Shown here piece by piece: positions 1 to 5,097 of a stretch of 5,097 bases of DNA. The DNA comes from JBCDBY01 sp039182715 (GTDB lineage Bacteria; Planctomycetota; PLA2). The position numbers and the translations under genes are program-made. Position 1 is the stretch's first letter. The number at the start of each line of letters is the position of its first letter. The DNA lies in NCBI GenBank assembly GCA_039182715.1, contig JBCDBY010000316.1:1-5097 (forward strand), written 5' to 3'. The notes under the pieces are model-generated. The model saw only the letters and a list, made by a program, of their open reading frames with translations, ran no database searches and was not told where the DNA came from.

Positions 1-1
1 C

Positions 2-148
2 CTCGAGGACAACGTCTGGATGGACGACGCGCGCACCCGCCTCGCCACCAACGAGGCGCTCGTCGAGCGCGTGGTTTCCGTCGCGCGCGAGGCGGGCCGC
101 GAACCCGCGACCCCGGCCGCGGTGCGCGCACGGCTGGCGCTCGCATGA
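2..148 (+). CDS. C-terminal end of a beta-keto acid cleavage enzyme (BKACE / DUF849 family), partial
   Basis: The first codons of the window are in frame 2 and give 48 residues before a TGA at 146-148; the rest of the gene lies upstream of the window. The visible tail begins LEDNVW, continues with an LATNEALVERV segment and then GREPATPAAVRARL. From memory this matches the conserved C-terminus of the BKACE family (Pfam DUF849, the family of 3-keto-5-aminohexanoate cleavage enzyme), which typically ends 'GLEDN...LA.N..LVERAV.I...LGREPATPAEAR..L'. Family members are zinc-dependent enzymes that condense a beta-keto acid with acetyl-CoA to give acetoacetate and a new CoA ester. The substrate of this one cannot be told, because the zinc ligands and substrate pocket are outside the window. 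The stop overlaps the next start as ATGA, so the gene is probably cotranscribed and translationally coupled with it. Confidence 0.8.
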   Translation, partial: LEDNVWMDDARTRLATNEALVERVVSVAREAGREPATPAAVRARLALA

Positions 149-1008
149 TTCGCATTCTCGTGACGCCGGTCGCGACCAATACGGTGCGCGACTTCCTGCG
201 CGGTCGCGGACGCAAGCTGCGGCGCACCTTGCGCTTCGCGACCTACGACGACGCGACAGCGCGACGTCCGGGATCGCACACCTACGTGTTCGCCGACCTG
301 GAGCGCCTGGACGACGACGCGCGCACCCGCGCGGCGCGTTTCTACGCGTCGCTCGATCCTGCGCGACGGCGCACCGACCCGGCGAGCGCGCTCATGCGCC
401 CGGACCTGCTCCCCCGCCTGCACGCGGACGGCATCAACCGGTTCACGGTTTCGCGGGTCGGCACGGCGCCGACGCGCTGGCCGGTCTTCCTGCGCGGAAG
501 CGACGACCACGAAGGGAACGCCTCGCCGCTGCTGCCGGATGCGCAAGCGCTGGCCGACGCGGTCGCGAAGCTCGCGCGGCCCGAGGCGATGCTGCAGGTC
601 GAGTACGTCGAAACGCTTGGGACGGACGGGCTCTACCGCAAGTACGGCGCGTTCCGCATCGGCGACCGCATCGTGCCGCGGCACGTCTTCTTCGGGCCGA
701 CCTGGATGCTGAAGGAGGCGGACCACGTGGACGACGCCACCATCGAGGAGGAGCTCGCCTACGTGCGGACCAACCCGCACGCGGAGCAGCTGCTCGACGT
801 CTTCGACCGCGCGGGCATCGAGTACGGCCGCATCGACTACGGGTTCGCGGGCGACGCGCTGCAGGTGTGGGAGATCAACACGAACCCGATGATCATGTCC
901 AACCGCAGCTTCACGCACGCCCCGCGCGGCGTCGTGCACGAGGCGGTGCTGCCGCAGCTGGAGGAGGCGTTTCGCGACCTCGCGCCGCGCCGGAGCTGGT
1001 TCGCATGA
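145..1008 (+). CDS. ATP-grasp-type protein, unknown substrate
   Basis: This 287-residue protein starts at the ATG that overlaps the preceding TGA (ATGA); no clear Shine-Dalgarno sequence is seen, which fits translational coupling. The best-preserved part is the C-terminal half. A strand-rich segment at about residues 150-185 (LQVEYVETLG, then YRKYGAFRIGDRIVPRH) resembles the central ATP-grasp domain. It is followed at 227-249 by YGRIDYGF...VWEINTNPM, where D231, E243 and N245 sit where ATP-grasp enzymes place their metal and ATP ligands. ATP-grasp enzymes usually join a carboxylate to an amine or thiol through an acyl-phosphate. The N-terminal 100 residues are basic and show no motif I recognise. 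No signal peptide or membrane segment is visible, so a cytoplasmic protein is expected. The placement between a BKACE gene and a GNAT gene suggests a small metabolic operon. The fold call is fairly secure; the reaction and substrate are unknown. Confidence 0.72.
   Translation: MIRILVTPVATNTVRDFLRGRGRKLRRTLRFATYDDATARRPGSHTYVFADLERLDDDARTRAARFYASLDPARRRTDPASALMRPDLLPRLHADGINRFTVSRVGTAPTRWPVFLRGSDDHEGNASPLLPDAQALADAVAKLARPEAMLQVEYVETLGTDGLYRKYGAFRIGDRIVPRHVFFGPTWMLKEADHVDDATIEEELAYVRTNPHAEQLLDVFDRAGIEYGRIDYGFAGDALQVWEINTNPMIMSNRSFTHAPRGVVHEAVLPQLEEAFRDLAPRRSWFA
992..995 (+). promoter_or_regulatory. Probable ribosome binding site of the GNAT gene
   Basis: A GGAG core lies 9 bases before the ATG at 1005, inside the end of the ATP-grasp gene. 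It supports the 1005 start over the longer in-frame extension that would begin at 867 and run through the conserved end of the ATP-grasp gene. Confidence 0.5.
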
Positions 1009-1460
1009 TCGAGATCCGGCGCATCCTTCCCGCGGAGGTCGACGCCGCGATGGCGATCCTCGACGGCTGGAACATGGCGCCCCGCGCGCCCGACGCCGGC
1101 ACCCCCGAGGTGGAGCGATCCGGCCTCGACCTGGCGCGCACGTTCGTCGCGCTGCACGAGGGGCGGGTGGTCGGCGTCGCAAGCTACATCGTGCACGACG
1201 CGGAGCTGGCCGAGACGGCGAGCCTCGCGGTGGACCCGTCGGTCCGCGGCGAAGGCGTCGGCGCGCGTCTGCAGGAAGCGCGCCTCGAGGAGATGCGCGC
1301 GCAGGGCATCCGTCGCGTGCGTACGGAGACCGACCGTCCCGCCACGATCGACTGGTACATCCGCAAGTTCGGATATCGCAAAGTGGGCGTCAATCCGAAG
1401 AAGCACGCCTTCAGCCTCGACGACGTCGATCATTGGACCGTCCTCGAACTCGACCTGTAG
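1005..1460 (+). CDS. GNAT-family N-acetyltransferase
   Basis: This 151-residue protein has the order and size of a single-domain GNAT enzyme, which moves an acetyl group from acetyl-CoA to an amine. Strand 4 is SLAVDPSV at 73-80 and leads into the acetyl-CoA pyrophosphate loop RGEGVG at 81-86 (the Q/RxxGxG/A motif A), followed by helix ARLQEARLEEM. Motif B is seen in 107-124, with TETD at 107-110 and WYIRKFGY at 117-124. The conserved-looking tail HAFSLDDVDHWTVLELDL (134-151) resembles a particular GNAT subgroup whose substrate I do not know. The start at 1005 is chosen because it overlaps the upstream TGA as ATGA, has a GGAG 9 bases before it, and gives the usual GNAT length; the frame is open back to 867, but that part is antisense-like shadow of the ATP-grasp end. 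The amine substrate may be linked to the BKACE/ATP-grasp neighbours, which is inference only. Confidence 0.85.
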   Translation: MIEIRRILPAEVDAAMAILDGWNMAPRAPDAGTPEVERSGLDLARTFVALHEGRVVGVASYIVHDAELAETASLAVDPSVRGEGVGARLQEARLEEMRAQGIRRVRTETDRPATIDWYIRKFGYRKVGVNPKKHAFSLDDVDHWTVLELDL

Positions 1461-1472
1461 ACTCGGGCCGCG

Positions 1473-1958
1473 ATGAGCCAACCCGATCTCCGCAAGCTCG
1501 ACACCGGCGACCAGCTCCCCCCCATCTCGCTGCCCCTGCTCGGCGGCGGCACCATCGACCTGCCCGCCCAGCGCTGGACGATGCTGCTCATCTACCGCGG
1601 CAACTGGTGACCGTTCTGCCGTCAGCAGTTGGCTGACTTCGAGAAGCAGCTTTCGGAGTTCGAGAAGCGCGACGCGCTGGTCGTCGCCGCCTCCGTCGAG
1701 ACGCAGGAGCAGGCGCTGCACACCAAGGAGTCGAACGAGCTCACCTTCCCGATGAGCTACGGACTCGCGACGATGCCGTTCGCGCAGACCTTCGGCGCCT
1801 ACTACCACCCGAAGGGCACCTCCCTGCACGCGACCGGCTTCTTCATCACCCCGAAGGACACCATCGAGATGGCGGTCTACAGCAGCGGCGCGATCGGCCG
1901 CCTGACCGCGTCGGACTGCCTGCAGGTGCTGGACTTCCTGCAGGAGTCGGAAACCTAG
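1473..1958 (+). CDS. Peroxiredoxin-like (AhpC/TSA, thioredoxin-fold) selenoprotein with in-frame UGA as Sec46
   Basis: The frame opens at ATG 1473, 12 bases after the GNAT stop, and ends at TAG 1956-1958. It encodes 161 residues if the TGA at 1608-1610 is read as selenocysteine. The protein begins MSQPDLRKLDTGDQLPPISL, typical of the redoxin N-terminus, and reaches the redox centre YRGNW-U46-PFC49-RQQL. Relatives of the PRX-like type usually read YRG.WCPFCR..L, so U46 replaces the first Cys of CxxC. After it come the expected helix LADFEKQLSEFEKR, the strand ALVVAASVET, LTFPMSYGLA and the C-terminal TGFFITP...EMAVYSSGAIGRL signature. C149 is the only other cysteine. The family reduces peroxides or exchanges thiol/disulfide in the cytoplasm; no signal peptide is visible. 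There is no frameshift, only the TGA, and the base after it is C (UGAC, a weak stop context). A SECIS-like stem-loop follows. The alternative is a nonsense mutation or a sequencing error. No strong Shine-Dalgarno site is seen before the start. Confidence 0.88.
1608..1610 (+). other. In-frame UGA, predicted selenocysteine codon (Sec46)
   Basis: TGA is in frame with the ATG at 1473 and with the open frame running to 1958. It falls at the first position of the family's CxxC motif, giving UxxC. Both halves of the protein on either side of the codon fit one redoxin family without gap or overlap, so this looks like recoding rather than an end of translation. Confidence 0.85.
1614..1643 (+). promoter_or_regulatory. 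Candidate bacterial SECIS element
   Basis: Immediately after the UGA codon, GTCAGC (1621-1626) pairs perfectly with GCTGAC (1632-1637) around a 5-base loop AGTTG (1627-1631). Sixteen bases separate the UGA from the loop, and the second loop base is G (1628). As I recall the bacterial SECIS consensus, a G among the first two loop bases and a UGA-to-loop spacing in the mid-teens to thirties are its defining features, so this fits at the short end. Weaker lower pairing is possible: G1618 with C1640, then C1616, T1615 and T1614 with G1641, A1642 and G1643, leaving U1617 bulged and a 2x2 internal mismatch. In family knowledge, SelB bound to Sec-tRNA reads this hairpin on the mRNA. selA, selB, selC and selD are not in the window. 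Confidence 0.7.
1914..1948. repeat. Strong inverted repeat (12-bp hairpin with one bulge) at the 3' end of the selenoprotein gene
   Basis: CCTGCAGG occurs twice (1919-1926 and 1937-1944), 10 bases apart. Because this octamer is its own reverse complement, the two copies form an 8-bp stem. Flanking GACT (1914-1917) and AGTC (1945-1948) add 4 pairs, with only G1918 bulged out. The loop is 1927-1936. It lies 7 bases before the shared stop codons of two convergent genes. No T-run follows on either strand, so it is not a classical intrinsic terminator, but it could slow polymerase or protect RNA 3' ends in both directions. It is also coding (the CLQVLDFLQES stretch), and two CTG-CAG codon pairs could give it by chance. 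Confidence 0.45.
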
Positions 1959-2931
1959 TCGGATTCCAGCGCGTGCCAGGCGGCACCGTGCAGCGCCGCT
2001 TTCGGATCGAGGATGACCGAGACCGGAATCACGCTCAGCCACTCCCGGAAGCGGCCCTTGAAGCAGATGGCGTCGCGGACGTCGCGCTTCCGAAGACGCT
2101 CGACGATGCGCGGCGGAATGCCGCCGCCGAGGTAGAGGCCGCCCGTCGCCATGACACGCAGCGCCATGTTGCCGAGCACGCCGCCGAGTACGCGCACGAA
2201 CAGGTCGAGCGCGGCGATGCAGATCGGCGTCGTCCGCGCCAGCCCGGCCTCGACGATGACCGGCGTGATGTCCGCCGCCGTGCGCACCTGCTCGCGCAGC
2301 CAGTCGGGCTCCTCGTAGCGGCCGCTCGCCACGAGATAGTCGTAGATGTTGGGCACGCCGCTACCGGAGCAGACGCGCTCGAAGCTGACGTGGCCGTAGC
2401 GCCGCTCGAGATACTGCAGCAGCTCGAGCTGCTCGAGCGTGACCGGCGCGAAGGAGGTGTGCCCCCCTTCCGTCGGCCACGCCTGCCACGCGGTGCCGCT
2501 CCAGGTCAGAAAAGACTCGCCGAGGCCCGTGCCCGGCGCGACCACGCCGATACAGCCCTTCTCCTCGCGCCGCCCCTCGTGCAGGACGCAGAGCTCGTCG
2601 TCGCGCAGGTGCGGCACCGCCAGCGCGATCGCCTGCACGTCGTTGATGAGCGCGACCCGCCGGATGCCGAACGCGTGTTCGAGAGCGTCCGCATCGATGT
2701 GCCACGGGAGATTGGTCGTGCGCACGCGGCGGCCGGCGATGCGCCCCGCGATGCCGAACGTCGCGACCGTCGGCCGCGCGTTCGTCTCCGCGAGGAAGGC
2801 GGCGACGATCTCGTCGAGCGACGCGAAGTCCTTGCTCGCGAAGCGCTTCTCGACGGCCGGCTCGCGCACGCCGTCGTCGGAGTCGAGGAGCGCGAGCACC
2901 GTCTTCGTGCCGCCGATATCGCCCGCGAGGA

Positions 2932-2935
<4 letters not shown>
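1955..2935 (-). CDS. glk: Glucokinase (bacterial Glk type)
   Basis: The start at 2935 gives a 326-residue protein, close to the 321 of E. coli Glk. Glucokinase phosphorylates glucose with ATP to glucose 6-phosphate in the cytoplasm. Visible motifs in order are: LAGDIGGTKT at 3-12, the phosphate-binding loop of the actin-like ATPase fold; LINDVQA at 96-102 with N98 and the catalytic base D99; APGTGLGES at 133-141; EGGHTSF at 156-162 with glucose ligands E156 and H159; FERVCSGSG at 185-193 with E186; and GGLYLGGGIPPRI at 265-277. These residues fall one position before the E. coli N99, D100, E157, H160 and E187, as I remember them. It is the non-ROK type, lacking the ROK zinc-cysteine motif. 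The start overlaps the stop of the upstream hydrolase as ATGA and has a strong Shine-Dalgarno site; a frame extension to 3364 is shadow. Its TAG shares CTAG with the convergent selenoprotein gene. Confidence 0.95.

Positions 2936-5097
<2,162 letters not shown>

Noticed and set aside
867..1004. A longer start for the GNAT gene at 867
   Set aside because: The extra 46 residues (RPARRRARGGAAAAGGG-like) are a frame-shifted reading of the conserved C-terminus of the ATP-grasp gene. The 1005 start has an ATGA overlap, a GGAG site and normal family length.
1473..1610. Reading the redoxin as a nonsense-mutated pseudogene
   Set aside because: Only one codon is affected, it is TGA rather than TAA or TAG, it lies exactly at the redox Cys position, a SECIS-like stem follows, and the rest of the frame shows no decay. 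A sequencing error cannot be excluded from the sequence alone.
1629..1958. A separate gene starting at TTG 1629
   Set aside because: It is the in-frame continuation of the redoxin after the UGA. Starting there would remove the redox centre, and the TTG lies in the loop and stem of the SECIS candidate.
837..2042. A 401-codon open frame on the minus strand across four plus-strand genes
   Set aside because: Its translation is low-complexity R/A/G/E/L-rich with no recognisable domain, and it lies antisense to clear ATP-grasp, GNAT and redoxin genes. It is a typical shadow in GC-rich DNA.

Overview
This is a GC-rich (well over 60 % G+C by eye), almost completely coding bacterial window. It holds two gene blocks that converge near position 1957. 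The codon use, the gene-to-gene ATGA overlaps and the gene families point to a free-living, high-GC bacterium, for example a proteobacterium or a deep soil or sediment lineage. I cannot fix the phylum. Nothing suggests a phage, plasmid or insertion sequence. No tRNA, rRNA, CRISPR array or long intergenic region is present. The only gap between genes is 12 bases (1461-1472).

Forward block (1-1958): the last 48 residues of a beta-keto acid cleavage enzyme (BKACE, DUF849 family), an ATP-grasp-type protein of unknown substrate, a GNAT acetyltransferase, and a peroxiredoxin-like protein. The first three genes are joined by 4-base ATGA stop/start overlaps and probably form one transcript.

The main discovery is in the fourth gene. 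Its reading frame is interrupted by a single in-frame TGA (1608-1610), exactly where relatives of this thioredoxin-fold family carry the first cysteine of their CxxC motif. The frame continues past it without a shift to a natural stop at 1956-1958. A perfect 6-bp stem with a 5-base AGUUG loop follows the TGA at the distance expected of a bacterial SECIS element. I therefore annotate one 161-residue selenoprotein with a U46-x-x-C49 redox centre. Conventional gene calling would miss it, reporting a short peptide, a truncated downstream ORF or a pseudogene.

Reverse block (5097-1955): a large GH63/MGH1-like glycoside hydrolase whose N-terminus lies beyond the window, followed by glucokinase (glk). 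These are also joined by an ATGA overlap, and glk has its own strong Shine-Dalgarno site. Together they suggest hydrolytic release of glucose from a glucoside and immediate phosphorylation to glucose 6-phosphate.

The two blocks share their stop codons inside one palindromic CTAG (1955-1958), so no room is left for an ordinary intergenic terminator. A 12-bp hairpin with one bulged base lies just inside the 3' end of the selenoprotein gene.
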